This document shows, piece after piece, positions 28,259 to 37,463 of a stretch of DNA of 45,415 nt. The stretch comes from a virus. Numbering within the stretch: position 1 is the stretch's first letter; every line of letters begins with the position of its first letter. The translations under genes were made by a program, and so were the position numbers. The stretch covers positions 1-45,415 of IMG/VR virus record IMGVR_UViG_3300044972_001652. One strand, written 5' to 3'. The notes under the pieces were generated by a model. The model was given only the letters and a program-made list of their open reading frames with translations, was not told where the DNA came from and did no database searches.

Positions 28259-28972
28259 ATGGCTAAACGTTTCCAGACTCTTGGCACTGCTGATTTAACT
28301 CAGCGGATCTTCCGCGTGGAGGTTCAGGATAGTCTCCTTAAGCCGTCGAACTTCCCCGCGTTCTTGACGACTTATGACAACTGGGCGTTTGATGCGAAGG
28401 AGCGCTTGGATGATGGTTTTGGCGCTTATGTTTACATTGGCCCGGATGAAGCTCCTGCTGGCTCCTCTGCGTTTCTCTTTGGGCCACCAACGGCTGGGAC
28501 TGCGAGGACAAAGTATGATGTCATTGAATCCTATCCGTGGGTTCCTGTCCTGACTTCTCTTTCCGCCACGGCCAAGCTGCATGTTGACGGCTATGTGGCT
28601 GATTATTTCTGGTCATACAACCTCAAGTCCTATCGAGGTCCGACAAAAGTCAAAACCACCGAGCAGTGGTCCGCACAGCGGTTTACAATTTCTGTTCCTG
28701 GAAGCATTATGCAAGGCCAAGCGTTTGCACATTCTTATTATCAAAACACCTTTAGCCTCCCTGAAACCCTCCACGCAGCTGTGAGCACGATCACACTTGC
28801 GACTAAGGGCACCGCTAACCATCCTTCGTGGGGAGACGTTTCCACCTCTTTCTCCCTCTCTGCCACCACTCTGACGGATTGGCCTTCCACTCACATCATC
28901 TCTGATCGTCAAGAACCCGCCCAAGGTGGCTGGCTTCGCAAAACGGTTGAAGCTTACGCTCCTGGAACATGA
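28259..28972 (+). CDS. Hypothetical virion protein, 237 aa
   Basis: Beta-rich and aromatic (FPAFLTTYDNWAFDAKERL, then AYVYIGPDEAPAG) with a Thr/Ser/Leu-rich second half. It lies between the lysis cassette and the large terminase, among small surface-type genes, so a tail or head surface role is likely. Not recognised. Confidence 0.62.
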   Translation: MAKRFQTLGTADLTQRIFRVEVQDSLLKPSNFPAFLTTYDNWAFDAKERLDDGFGAYVYIGPDEAPAGSSAFLFGPPTAGTARTKYDVIESYPWVPVLTSLSATAKLHVDGYVADYFWSYNLKSYRGPTKVKTTEQWSAQRFTISVPGSIMQGQAFAHSYYQNTFSLPETLHAAVSTITLATKGTANHPSWGDVSTSFSLSATTLTDWPSTHIISDRQEPAQGGWLRKTVEAYAPGT

Positions 28973-29529
28973 CACAGTTGACCTTATGGACTAACCCGAT
29001 TGATCGGGAGCAGGACTGGCAGCGTCTTCGGAACGTTGATCTTCCTGCGATTGATGTCGCGGAGTTCCAAGGCCTCGCGCCCTTTGAGTTCCCACAAGCT
29101 GTTGCTGAAACAGAAGCCGTTGCCTCCACCCACCCATTCAAATGCCCCGGTGCCACTGATGGCACCACAGCGAGCACCATTCCCGGTGGCACAGTTAACG
29201 GCACGACAGTGACCAACTCCGGCGGCACGTCCCTCCCAGGTGGAACGCTAGTGATTTCCAACAGTGGCACAAAATACGTTTACCTCGAAGTCACCATCAC
29301 CAAAACTGTGACTGCAGGTGGCTACGTCGTTGGCATTGCTTCCATTACAACCGCAAAGCTGAAGACTGGCAGCAGCGTTCCCGCCGACACAACCACAGTG
29401 CTCTGCCGCCAAGTGGCTTCTTACTCCAGCGGCACTCGCACAACTCAAGACATCACCTCCAGTATGTCTGTTGCGATTCGTGGAACAAACGCCAGTGGTG
29501 ACTTCCTAACCTTCTGGGGGCAATCCTAA
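28969..29529 (+). CDS. Gly/Thr-rich virion surface protein, 186 aa
   Basis: The central repeats of Gly, Thr and Ser (GTTASTIPGGTVNGTTVTNSG) and alternating beta strands suggest a surface or fibre-type protein. The first 30 residues are a charged, helical attachment segment. The ATGA overlap with the upstream gene implies linked production. Not assigned to a family. Confidence 0.62.
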   Translation: MTQLTLWTNPIDREQDWQRLRNVDLPAIDVAEFQGLAPFEFPQAVAETEAVASTHPFKCPGATDGTTASTIPGGTVNGTTVTNSGGTSLPGGTLVISNSGTKYVYLEVTITKTVTAGGYVVGIASITTAKLKTGSSVPADTTTVLCRQVASYSSGTRTTQDITSSMSVAIRGTNASGDFLTFWGQS

Positions 29530-29948
29530 TGTTCATCGAAGAGCAATCCCGAGCAAATATTGCCATAGAGAACTCCTACGTATATTACGACGTAGGCTCT
29601 CCACTCCCCGCAGCGGTCACCATCTACTCCTCCGAAGGCCTAAGCGGTCAGTTCTACGACCCGACCTCCAACCCCGTCTATCCCATCGGTGGCTTCGCTC
29701 AAAAGATCGACGACGGCAGCGGCACCATTTACGAAGATTGGACTGAGCAAACTCTCACACATCTCTGTGACATTGTCCCAATAACCTGGACACTCACCAT
29801 CAACATCACCGATCTCAACACCTACACCACCACAACTCGCACAGACGTCGTCACTCTCTCCAGCACTCCAGTCACCTACACTCTCCGCTGCACTGCCGTC
29901 AACCAACTTTGCGAAGTCGCCTCCATTTCCACTTCCATCCCCGTTTAA
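29529..29948 (+). CDS. Hypothetical virion protein, 139 aa, immunoglobulin-like pattern
   Basis: Alternating beta strands with Thr-rich ends (LTINITDLNTYTTTTRTD, then TPVTYTLRCTA) resemble an Ig-like or fibronectin-like surface fold. Its start overlaps the stop of the previous gene by one base (TAATG). It probably decorates the head or tail (inference). Confidence 0.6.
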   Translation: MFIEEQSRANIAIENSYVYYDVGSPLPAAVTIYSSEGLSGQFYDPTSNPVYPIGGFAQKIDDGSGTIYEDWTEQTLTHLCDIVPITWTLTINITDLNTYTTTTRTDVVTLSSTPVTYTLRCTAVNQLCEVASISTSIPV

Positions 29949-29960
29949 CTCCATTTCCCT

Positions 29961-31484
29961 ATGGACATTCAACCACCCGTCAACCCCGAAGTCCAAGAGC
30001 GACTCACCAAGCTCCGCCGCTTGCAAACCCTTCGCCGCGACTTTGGCATCTACGCCTACCGCCCGCATGCGAAACAAGCCAAGTTCCACGCCGCCGCCAA
30101 CCACAAGCGCCGCTATCTCCGCACAGGAAACCGCTTTGGCAAATCCACCTGTGGCGCGGCTGAGGATGTAGCCTTTGCCCTCGGCGCACGACTCTGGCTC
30201 CCGGAAGGAGACCCACTCCGTAAAGTTGGAATACCGAGTCGTGCGACAAAGGGAGTGATTCTCGTCGCTGACTGGGATAAAGCCAGGGAAATCTTCACGA
30301 GTCCGGAAACTGGGAAGTTGATGAAGTTGATTCCGAAGGATCGTATTGTTGACACGGTGAAGAACCAGGCTGGGGAAGTTTCTGTTATCTTGGTGAAGAA
30401 TATCTTCGGCACGGTCTCCACGATTGAATTGGACACCATTCGCTCTTACATGGCAAATCCGATGGGTCAGGAGTCCAGCCAGTGGGATTGGATCCACGTG
30501 GATGAACCGATTCCGAAGAAGATGTGGGAGGCAAATGCTCGTGGGCTTTCGGACACAAATGGAAGTGCCTGGTTCACCTGCACACCGATTTCTGAACAGT
30601 GGATTAACGAGGAGTTCCTCCCAGTGAAGCTGATGAAATCCAGTTTTGACGAGGGCTGGACGAGGACGGATGATCAGAACTTCTGGATCATGACTGGTTC
30701 CAGCTATGATAATGTTAATATTCCCAAGGAAGGCCTGGACATCTACGCGAAGAGCCTTGACGAGGCCACGAGGATGAGTCGTATTTATGGCCTTCCGAAG
30801 TCCAGTCAGGGACTTGTTTACGGTGAGTTTGATCAAGACACTCACGTCTACTCTGATCTCCCGAAAGGGTGGAAGGATTTTGATGAACCACCTGACAATT
30901 ACACCATTCGTGTGTTCATTGACACGCATCCACGCACGCCGCATGCTGCACATTTCTGGGCAACGAGCCCTACCGGTGAGGCCTTCTGCTATCAGGAGAT
31001 CTGGTCGACTTGTGGCGGATTGATTTCCGGGCTTTGTGAGGTTATCATTGAAGCTCTGAAGGGCCGGGTTCCACACGAGATTCTCATCGAGCCTGCAGCT
31101 TTCATCCCCAATCCCACTGACGGGCGCTGCTTTGCGGATGTTTTCACGGAGTTTGGCCTGGATGTCGAACCTGCTCCGAAAGAGCTTGCCACCGGAATTA
31201 AGAAAGCCAAGCAAGCCCTCAACCAGCCCAATTTCATTCACTTTAATTCTTGTTGCACTCGCACACTCAAGGAGTTCTACACCTACGTGTGGGATAAAGA
31301 AAAAGAAAAACCAGTTGACAAAGACGACCACATGATGGAATGTTTCTACCGGGCCTGCGTGGTTGGGCTTGAATGGAAAGATCCCACAACGGCCGCTTAT
31401 GACCAGCGGGATTTGAGATTTAACAGGGAACGCCTTGACTTGAGCCCGTTTAGTGAGGGATCTTTGAAACCAATTGCAGCTTAA
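29961..31484 (+). CDS. terL: Terminase large subunit
   Basis: The 507-residue protein has an ATPase domain with Walker A GNRFGKST (residues 56-63), Walker B IHVDE (Asp181-Glu182) and coupling motif TCTP (206-209). The nuclease domain has Asp321 (VFIDTHP) and a late DDHMMECF acidic site, the RNase H-like metal ligands of terminases. It is the DNA packaging motor and cutter, docking at the portal encoded two genes downstream. The small-subunit candidate lies far upstream at 24192 with fibre and lysis genes in between. Confidence 0.93.
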   Translation: MDIQPPVNPEVQERLTKLRRLQTLRRDFGIYAYRPHAKQAKFHAAANHKRRYLRTGNRFGKSTCGAAEDVAFALGARLWLPEGDPLRKVGIPSRATKGVILVADWDKAREIFTSPETGKLMKLIPKDRIVDTVKNQAGEVSVILVKNIFGTVSTIELDTIRSYMANPMGQESSQWDWIHVDEPIPKKMWEANARGLSDTNGSAWFTCTPISEQWINEEFLPVKLMKSSFDEGWTRTDDQNFWIMTGSSYDNVNIPKEGLDIYAKSLDEATRMSRIYGLPKSSQGLVYGEFDQDTHVYSDLPKGWKDFDEPPDNYTIRVFIDTHPRTPHAAHFWATSPTGEAFCYQEIWSTCGGLISGLCEVIIEALKGRVPHEILIEPAAFIPNPTDGRCFADVFTEFGLDVEPAPKELATGIKKAKQALNQPNFIHFNSCCTRTLKEFYTYVWDKEKEKPVDKDDHMMECFYRACVVGLEWKDPTTAAYDQRDLRFNRERLDLSPFSEGSLKPIAA

Positions 31485-31488
31485 TATT

Positions 31489-31854
31489 ATGGATCAGAAC
31501 GCACAAATCCTCGCCCAGCTCGCCTCCACCCCAGGATTGCAGCAGCACTTACAGCAAATGTTTGCAAACAATGCTGGAATGGGTGTGATTAATCGTGACA
31601 ACAGGGCGCAGCCACAGTTCTCCATGGGTGCTAACACACCAGAGCTTGCTGCCCTTAGACATCAGCACGAAATGATGCAGCCAAATCCAAACGGGTGGGC
31701 AAGCCACGAGCAAGGTTATCAATTTCAGCCAGTTGACCCCGCTCTGCTCCAGCATATGCAGAAACTCTATGGTCAGACACCAAACGGACAAATGTTACAA
31801 GCTCAACAGTTGATGTCACAGATGAATCCACGCCCATCACAGCAACTGCAATGA
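31489..31854 (+). CDS. Gln/Met-rich small protein, 121 aa
   Basis: ATG 31489 was chosen as the first Met after the terminase stop (gap 4 nt). The protein is low-complexity and Gln/Met/Asn-rich (LQQHLQQMFANNAGMGV, then LQHMQKLYGQTPNGQML). It overlaps the portal start by ATGA. Gln-rich proteins recur later in this arm, and a role inside the capsid or at the portal is possible. No family was recognised. Confidence 0.62.
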   Translation: MDQNAQILAQLASTPGLQQHLQQMFANNAGMGVINRDNRAQPQFSMGANTPELAALRHQHEMMQPNPNGWASHEQGYQFQPVDPALLQHMQKLYGQTPNGQMLQAQQLMSQMNPRPSQQLQ

Positions 31855-33761
31855 CCCCCGAAATCGAAAAGCGCCTCAAAGCTGAGATTCCAGATGAAGA
31901 ACTGGAAAACCTGCGCCGTTTCCTCGTTCAGAACGTCAACTCCGCTCGTAATGGGATGGGCAAGTTCTATCCGGATTGGGACAGCGCCCTCGCTTCCTAC
32001 AAATCCCAGCGGCCAATTGACACCGATGACCTTCGTGCTCGTCAAAAGCGTGAGCCCGAGAAGCTCACCGTCCCAATGTCCTATGCCCAGGTCAACACCC
32101 TGGTCACGTTCCTCTTCCTTGCTTACACGCAGAAAGATTCCATCTTCGAGCTAACTCCCACTGGCTCTGAAGACTACGGCAAGATCCGCGACGCCTGTCA
32201 AGCAGTAATCGACCGCGAACTTCGCCAGACTGGTTACCACTCCAAGCTCGTCTCCGCTCTCCTCGACATGGCCAGGTTTAACCTTGGCGTAATGAAAACC
32301 TCTTGGAAGTACGAAAGCTTCGAGGTCGAGCGCGAAGAAGACCCAGTAGCTATGCTTTCCTCCCTGCTCACCGGTATTCAGCTCGGTGAAGAAGCTGGGG
32401 AAGCTGAGCTTACCGAGGAAGTGATCTCCTACGAGGGTAATTTTGTTGAAGTTATCTCCCCATTTAACTTCTTTTATGACATCCGGTGGCCGCTTGCTCG
32501 CTGGAAAGAAGGCCGTTTTGCTGCTGATGAGACTGCTTTTCACATCCAGGATCTTAAGTCCATGGAAGAGGAGGGCAAAGTGGCTGGAACGGAGCATATT
32601 CAAATCTTCGCTGCTGGTGATTGGAAGAAACGAGCCAACACCACTCGGCTCTCGAATGTCGAACCTCAGGTTCAGCGCAAAGGCTATGAGAAGGATGACT
32701 TCATGGTGGTCGTCACTACTGTTCAGGCCAAGATTATTCCCTCAAAATACAAACTTTCCGATTCCAAACAGCAGGAACTGTGGGTTTTTGGCGTGGCGAA
32801 TGACGGTCGGATCATTTCCGCTGAGCCTCTCAATGCACCTCATCGGGAGTTCACCTACGACCTCTTGACGATGTCCCCGGATCAGCACACCGAGCTGTCT
32901 GATTCGCTCTCCTCGATGATTGCTCCCATGCAGGAGGTCGTCACTTGGCTTTTTAACGCTCGAATTGCCTCTGTTCGACAGAACATCGAGGGCCGCCTAG
33001 TCATCGACCCTTCCTTTGTTGATGTGGCTACTCTGACGAGCGGTCAGAAATATATCATGATGAAGAAGAACACGCCCCGTCTGGGCGTGGACAAGTTCAT
33101 CCAGCAGCTTCGCACGACGGACGTCACTGCCACCCACCTTCAAGACGCGGAAACCATTCAGCGCCTCTCCCAGGTCACCACTGGCGTCAATGAAAATGCC
33201 ATGGGTCAGACTGCAAGCGGTCGCCGCTCCGCAACTGAAAACCGTGCAGCGAACGCCGGTGCTGCAAGTCGAATGAAGCTCATCGCGGCCACCATCTGGG
33301 TGGATGGCCTCGCCCCACAGGGTAGGAAGATGCTTCTGAACTGCCGTCAAGACCTTTCCTTTGAGACGTTTGAGAAGATCCTCGGCCCCGAGACTGCCCT
33401 TCCCGTCTGGGAGCTCTTCCACCCACAGGACTCCCGCCTTCTCGTCGGTAATGAAGACTACTTCATGTATGACGGGACGCTCTCCAGTGAGAAGAATTAC
33501 ATCGCTCAGTCTCTCCAGGAACTAGTCGGCATCCTCGCTTCCAACCCCGAAGTGCTCGCATCCACTGGCCTTGACCTTGTCGCGATGATTAAGGAAATTC
33601 AAGCCCTGCGCGGGCTGAAAAACCTCGACAGATTCCAACTCCCACCACCACCACCACAAAATGTCCCTACTCTCCCAACAGGAGCGCCAGTCGCTTCAAG
33701 CCCAGCTGGACAGCCTCCAATTGTTCCAGTCGCAGCCCCTGTTCCAGGAATTTCTGGCTAA
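31851..33761 (+). CDS. Portal protein
   Basis: The 636-residue protein lies between terminase and scaffold and has the long mixed alpha/beta body of podovirus portals, with a conserved late helix region (AETIQRLSQVTTGVNENAMGQ, then ASRMKLIAATIWVDG). The C-terminus is Pro-rich and flexible. The portal forms the dodecameric DNA channel at one capsid vertex. The last 101 nt also encode the start of the next gene in a second frame. Confidence 0.82.
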   Translation: MTPEIEKRLKAEIPDEELENLRRFLVQNVNSARNGMGKFYPDWDSALASYKSQRPIDTDDLRARQKREPEKLTVPMSYAQVNTLVTFLFLAYTQKDSIFELTPTGSEDYGKIRDACQAVIDRELRQTGYHSKLVSALLDMARFNLGVMKTSWKYESFEVEREEDPVAMLSSLLTGIQLGEEAGEAELTEEVISYEGNFVEVISPFNFFYDIRWPLARWKEGRFAADETAFHIQDLKSMEEEGKVAGTEHIQIFAAGDWKKRANTTRLSNVEPQVQRKGYEKDDFMVVVTTVQAKIIPSKYKLSDSKQQELWVFGVANDGRIISAEPLNAPHREFTYDLLTMSPDQHTELSDSLSSMIAPMQEVVTWLFNARIASVRQNIEGRLVIDPSFVDVATLTSGQKYIMMKKNTPRLGVDKFIQQLRTTDVTATHLQDAETIQRLSQVTTGVNENAMGQTASGRRSATENRAANAGAASRMKLIAATIWVDGLAPQGRKMLLNCRQDLSFETFEKILGPETALPVWELFHPQDSRLLVGNEDYFMYDGTLSSEKNYIAQSLQELVGILASNPEVLASTGLDLVAMIKEIQALRGLKNLDRFQLPPPPPQNVPTLPTGAPVASSPAGQPPIVPVAAPVPGISG

Positions 33762-33945
33762 AATCCACGAGTCACTTCAGAACACCGTGGCAACTCTTCT
33801 CGAAATCACTCCAAGTGGCCTCGAATCTTTTATCACCCGCGAAAGGATGCTTGGCTCCGCGAGTGAATTGAAGCAAATTTCTGTCTATTTCTCCTCAATG
33901 GAGGAAGACTTGAAAGCCCAATTAAAACCAACAACAACTGAATAA
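33661..33945 (+). CDS. Small protein, 94 aa, overlapping the portal 3' end
   Basis: It starts inside the portal gene (33661) after an A/C-rich ACCACCACAAA leader and continues 184 nt beyond it. The helical, Gln/Leu-rich sequence (QERQSLQAQLDSLQLFQ, then FLAKIHESLQNTVATLLE) looks like a real small helical protein. It lies directly before the scaffold gene. The overlap-encoded portal tail is Pro/Val-rich, as expected where a second frame constrains it. Head assembly helper by context. Confidence 0.65.
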   Translation: MSLLSQQERQSLQAQLDSLQLFQSQPLFQEFLAKIHESLQNTVATLLEITPSGLESFITRERMLGSASELKQISVYFSSMEEDLKAQLKPTTTE

Positions 33946-33946
33946 T

Positions 33947-34702
33947 ATGATTCTCCCAGACGAGAACGAAGAAGTCGACGAGCTCGACGAAGAAATGGAA
34001 CTCGAACAAAACCCAAGTGGTGATGACGATTCCGATGATGAGGATGATCTTGATGATCCTCATAACCCCTCGGGAAACCAGCTTTCCCAACAGCAGATCG
34101 TTGATCTTGCTACCCGCGCAGCCTTGGCTCAACAGCCTCGCCAGCCGGAACATCAAATGACCCCAGAGGAACTCGATGCCAAGTTGCAGCGGTTCAAGGT
34201 GACGGAGGATCACATCGCGAAGGTCTTTGATCCAGAGACCCCCCCAGCGGTGAAGATGAAACTCCTGCAGGACATGCTTGACGGGGCAGCTCGCCACGCG
34301 GTGACATCCAGTCAGGTTCTGATGAACGGAGCCTTGAGTCCGATTCAAGCGGAGCAGCAACAATACGCGGCTTATGTAAGGGAGCAGAAACTCTCGAAGC
34401 TCACAAAGCACGTTGAAACGAAGTTCCCCGCTCTGGCCGGGAAGAAACAGGTCATCAAGGATTCCATCAACGCGCTGATTGCGAGTGGATATTCCCCACC
34501 TGGAGGCTCCAAGAGTGCCTTGCAAAAGGAAGTGGCCAAGGTGGCCCAACAGCGCATCCGCCAGGTTGATCCGACGTTTTCTCTGAAAGCCTCGAACACT
34601 CAACGCCAGGCATCAAGTTTCGGAAGCAGACGCGGGAGTGGTCAACCCGCGAACAACTCAGCCTCTCCGGCGGCTAAGTCGTTTCTCGACCATCTCACCT
34701 AA
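33947..34702 (+). CDS. Scaffolding protein
   Basis: The 251-residue protein lies directly before the capsid gene. Residues 1-40 are extremely acidic (EVDELDEEMELEQ, DDDSDDEDDLDD). The middle is helical with Gln/Lys/Glu, and the C-terminus is basic and Ser/Asn-rich, the usual polarity of scaffold proteins that bind coat through a basic end. It would direct procapsid assembly and leave before packaging. Confidence 0.78.
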   Translation: MILPDENEEVDELDEEMELEQNPSGDDDSDDEDDLDDPHNPSGNQLSQQQIVDLATRAALAQQPRQPEHQMTPEELDAKLQRFKVTEDHIAKVFDPETPPAVKMKLLQDMLDGAARHAVTSSQVLMNGALSPIQAEQQQYAAYVREQKLSKLTKHVETKFPALAGKKQVIKDSINALIASGYSPPGGSKSALQKEVAKVAQQRIRQVDPTFSLKASNTQRQASSFGSRRGSGQPANNSASPAAKSFLDHLT

Positions 34703-34720
34703 ACAAACACAAACAACAAT
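34703..34720 (+). promoter_or_regulatory. A/C-rich (CAAACA) translational leader of the capsid gene
   Basis: All 18 bases between the scaffold stop and the capsid ATG are A or C except the last T. There is no Shine-Dalgarno sequence. The core CAAACAACAAT also precedes the start at 14729. Confidence 0.6.
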
Positions 34721-36115
34721 ATGCTCGGTCTCATGTCATCTACTGACCTGGAAGCAACAGCTTCTGAACGGTCAATTCGGTCTATCTTCTGGAAATACCC
34801 CCAGGGGAAGGCCATCCTCACGTACCTTCTCTCGCTGCTCGACAACGATGAGACGGATAAAACCACCTTCGGTTGGTGGGAACAAGCTCATCAGCATGCG
34901 GAAAGCACGACGGTCACGTCTGGCTCTCTGAACGGTGGTGGCGCCGGTCCATTCACTGATTCCGCCCTCACTACTTCTGCCGCTGCTGCTGCTGGCTGGA
35001 CGTTCACCGCAGGCACCTCTTATGGTGTCTTCGTCACGGATGCCAGCAAGTTCCGCGTGGACGATGTGATCTGGTTCCGCCGAGTTCCGAATGCCGCTGA
35101 CACCGCCAAGCTGGAGCTCAAAGGCACCATCACTGCCTTGGACACAACCGCCAACACGCTTGTCTTCCGCTCGCTGGCCACCGTCGCCTCCGTCTCCAAC
35201 GACACTGACGCCAACGCGATCAACGTCATGGTCATCGGCAAGGCTTCCGCTGAAGGTGATCGTTCCCGCGTTGGTGGCTACACCCTCCCGGATGAAATCA
35301 CCAATCAGACACAGATCTTCCGTGAGACTGTCGGTCCGTTCACTCGCAATGCTCTGAAAATGGGCCAGCGTTTCGACAAGACTGGCATCTATGCAAGTGC
35401 TGTGAAACAGGCTGCTCTTCGAGTGACCGAAGCCATGGAAATGGCCACATTCTTCTCAACGAAAGCCACTGCCACGGTGACGAACCAAAACGGCGCGCTT
35501 ACTCCAAACCGGACAATGGGCGGTATTCTCTACTTCATCGACCAGTTTGAGAAAGGCAACACCACTAACGGCGGCGCTTACAACTACCGCACGGGCGGCA
35601 GTGACATTTCAGCTTCCGCCTGGCAGACCGAAGACCTCAAGCGCTCGATCAAAGTCAACGGCGCCCTCACCGCTGATCAGCTTGAGATGCTTGTGGAACG
35701 CGCCTTCTTCAACACTTCCGACGCGGGCTTTGAAAAGCTCGTCCTCGGTGGCCCGATGCTCTTCAGCGCGTTCCAGAAATACTTTGCGCTGAAGTCGATC
35801 AAAACCACCACGCTGAAAACAAAAGAAGAGTCCTACGGCATGACGATCACCATGTGGGAAAGCCCCTGGGGAACGCTTTACCTGAAGACCCATCCTCTCT
35901 TCCAGCGTTCGGCTCTCCGCTCCAGCGGTTTCATCCTGGACACCGGCTGCCTTAACTGGACAGACGCCCTGGATGCCGAACTTGAGCTCCTGAAGAACCG
36001 CCAGAACAACGATGACGACGGCCGCAAGGACGAATTCCTCGGTGAGGGTGGCCTCGTCTGCAAGGCTCCTGAGAACCACATGTACCTGGAGGGCGTGACC
36101 GGTCTTACCGTCTAA
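34721..36115 (+). CDS. Major capsid protein (SU10/DUF5309-like)
   Basis: The 464-residue protein follows the scaffold and has the pattern of the SU10-like HK97-fold coat proteins (NQTQIFRETVGPFTRNA, then AVKQAALRVTEAMEMATFF and GGPMLFSAFQKYF). The N-terminal 100 residues include a Gly/Ala/Thr-rich insert. It is preceded by the best copy of the A/C-rich leader (ACAAACACAAACAACAAT), consistent with very high translation. No protease gene is evident, so the N-terminus may not be processed. Confidence 0.83.
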   Translation: MLGLMSSTDLEATASERSIRSIFWKYPQGKAILTYLLSLLDNDETDKTTFGWWEQAHQHAESTTVTSGSLNGGGAGPFTDSALTTSAAAAAGWTFTAGTSYGVFVTDASKFRVDDVIWFRRVPNAADTAKLELKGTITALDTTANTLVFRSLATVASVSNDTDANAINVMVIGKASAEGDRSRVGGYTLPDEITNQTQIFRETVGPFTRNALKMGQRFDKTGIYASAVKQAALRVTEAMEMATFFSTKATATVTNQNGALTPNRTMGGILYFIDQFEKGNTTNGGAYNYRTGGSDISASAWQTEDLKRSIKVNGALTADQLEMLVERAFFNTSDAGFEKLVLGGPMLFSAFQKYFALKSIKTTTLKTKEESYGMTITMWESPWGTLYLKTHPLFQRSALRSSGFILDTGCLNWTDALDAELELLKNRQNNDDDGRKDEFLGEGGLVCKAPENHMYLEGVTGLTV

Positions 36116-36120
36116 TCACT

Positions 36121-36453
36121 ATGGCCGATCTCGCCTCCAGCGCCGTGACTGTTGAACTCGGCTGGGAAGTGGTTGCCACTCCTATCAAGGTCAAATACAA
36201 ACAACTCACAGTTGTTCTGTCTGGCCAGGGAGATGCAACCGATACCATCGACGCATCCACGTTGGGGTTGACGAAAATCCTGGGAAGCACAACCGCACAG
36301 ACTAGCGACAACGCTACGATCCGTCTGGCTGTTCCTTCCTACGATGGAAGTCTTCTCCTTCTCTACTCCATGGCGGTCACCACTGATGCTGACCGGCCGA
36401 AACCCATTGCTGTCTCGAGCCTCACGGTTCGCCTGACGATCTGGGGAGTCTAA
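36121..36453 (+). CDS. Small virion protein, 110 aa (head decoration candidate)
   Basis: A beta-rich protein of Val, Thr, Leu and Asp (VKYKQLTVVLSGQGDATDTID) directly behind the capsid gene, where head decoration or head-tail proteins usually lie. Not recognised. Confidence 0.6.
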   Translation: MADLASSAVTVELGWEVVATPIKVKYKQLTVVLSGQGDATDTIDASTLGLTKILGSTTAQTSDNATIRLAVPSYDGSLLLLYSMAVTTDADRPKPIAVSSLTVRLTIWGV

Positions 36454-36479
36454 CTTGACCCACTAAAACACAAAAGAAA

Positions 36480-36671
36480 ATGAAAGCACCAATGACGAGT
36501 TATGACGGCACTCCACCAGCCGCCAAAGATGTGAGAGACACCAAGATGCTGGACACTGGCGCGCGTGAGAGTGCAAGCCGGACGACTGGCACTCCGAACT
36601 ACGACCGCTCCAAGACGAAGCACAAGCCGTTCGGAATGCTGGGTAGCAAGGGCTTCGCGGATGGTAAGTAA
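36480..36671 (+). CDS. Small polar protein, 63 aa
   Basis: The start follows an A-rich leader (AAAACACAAAAGAAA). The product is Lys/Arg/Thr/Asp-rich with no hydrophobic core, so it is probably disordered until bound. It lies between decoration and adaptor candidates. An alternative ATG four codons later is possible. Confidence 0.58.
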   Translation: MKAPMTSYDGTPPAAKDVRDTKMLDTGARESASRTTGTPNYDRSKTKHKPFGMLGSKGFADGK

Positions 36672-36695
36672 ACACTGATTGGAGGTAGCCTTTTT

Positions 36696-37463
36696 ATGAC
36701 TATTGGACAACTCAAAGCTGTTGTTGCTGGATATCTGGGGAAGAAGTCCATCACGGACTTCGTCGTTGGAACCGGCGTTACGGAAACTGATCTGCTCCTC
36801 TTAGCGTTAAACAACGCGAGGAAGGTGGCAGAAAAGTTTTATGATTTTTCCAGTTGTCGGAAGAGAGGCTACCTCTCACTTACCACCAGTGCAAACTGGA
36901 CAGCACCCACTGCGTTTGGTGGGGCGTCTTTTGATATGCGGAAGGTGAGGAACTGGTTCCTGAGGACGAGTGGGACCGCTGCAGATGGTGAGTTTGCTGG
37001 GACTGATCGAGTTCTTCGTGCAATTACCAAGGATCAGGAAGTGCAGCTTTATGCGAGGAGGGATTATTTGAACTATCCCACGAGCCCGCAAGCACGCTAT
37101 CCGAATGATAGTCAATTCCCCGCCAGCGAGCAGCCTTTGCTGGGGCAGACTTATATTATTGTTGACGGCAAGCGGTGCCAGATGAACCCCACACCGACGT
37201 CCGCACAGACGATCATTGTGGACGGATTTCGTTGGTGGCCGAGCTGGACGGCAAACTCAGACACCGATTGGTGGACCGAATATGGCGAGGAGTTTTTGAT
37301 GTATCGGGCCATGGTTGAGGCTAACCGGCTTTCTCAGATGTTTGTAGGTAACATGGAGGGGAATCTTCCACCTCCCACGAAAGAGGCTGACCGAGCACTT
37401 GCTGAGCTGGTTGAGCTGGATCGTGATTCAACGGAAGGCTCAATTCAAATTCAAGATTTATGA
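36696..37463 (+). CDS. Head-tail adaptor/tail-tube-A-like protein
   Basis: The 255-residue alpha/beta protein has a helical start (MTIGQLKAVVAGYLGK), a beta core and a C-terminal WTEYGEEFLMYRAMVEANRL region, as in podovirus adaptor proteins (gp11-like). This is one of the few genes with a real Shine-Dalgarno sequence (GGAGG, 36681-36685). It would connect the portal to the short tail. The exact family is uncertain. Confidence 0.62.
   Translation: MTIGQLKAVVAGYLGKKSITDFVVGTGVTETDLLLLALNNARKVAEKFYDFSSCRKRGYLSLTTSANWTAPTAFGGASFDMRKVRNWFLRTSGTAADGEFAGTDRVLRAITKDQEVQLYARRDYLNYPTSPQARYPNDSQFPASEQPLLGQTYIIVDGKRCQMNPTPTSAQTIIVDGFRWWPSWTANSDTDWWTEYGEEFLMYRAMVEANRLSQMFVGNMEGNLPPPTKEADRALAELVELDRDSTEGSIQIQDL

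Noticed and set aside
29640-31331. 563-codon open frame on the minus strand opposite the large terminase
   Set aside because: The plus-strand terminase has complete motifs in order; the antisense frame has no recognisable domain and arises from codon bias.
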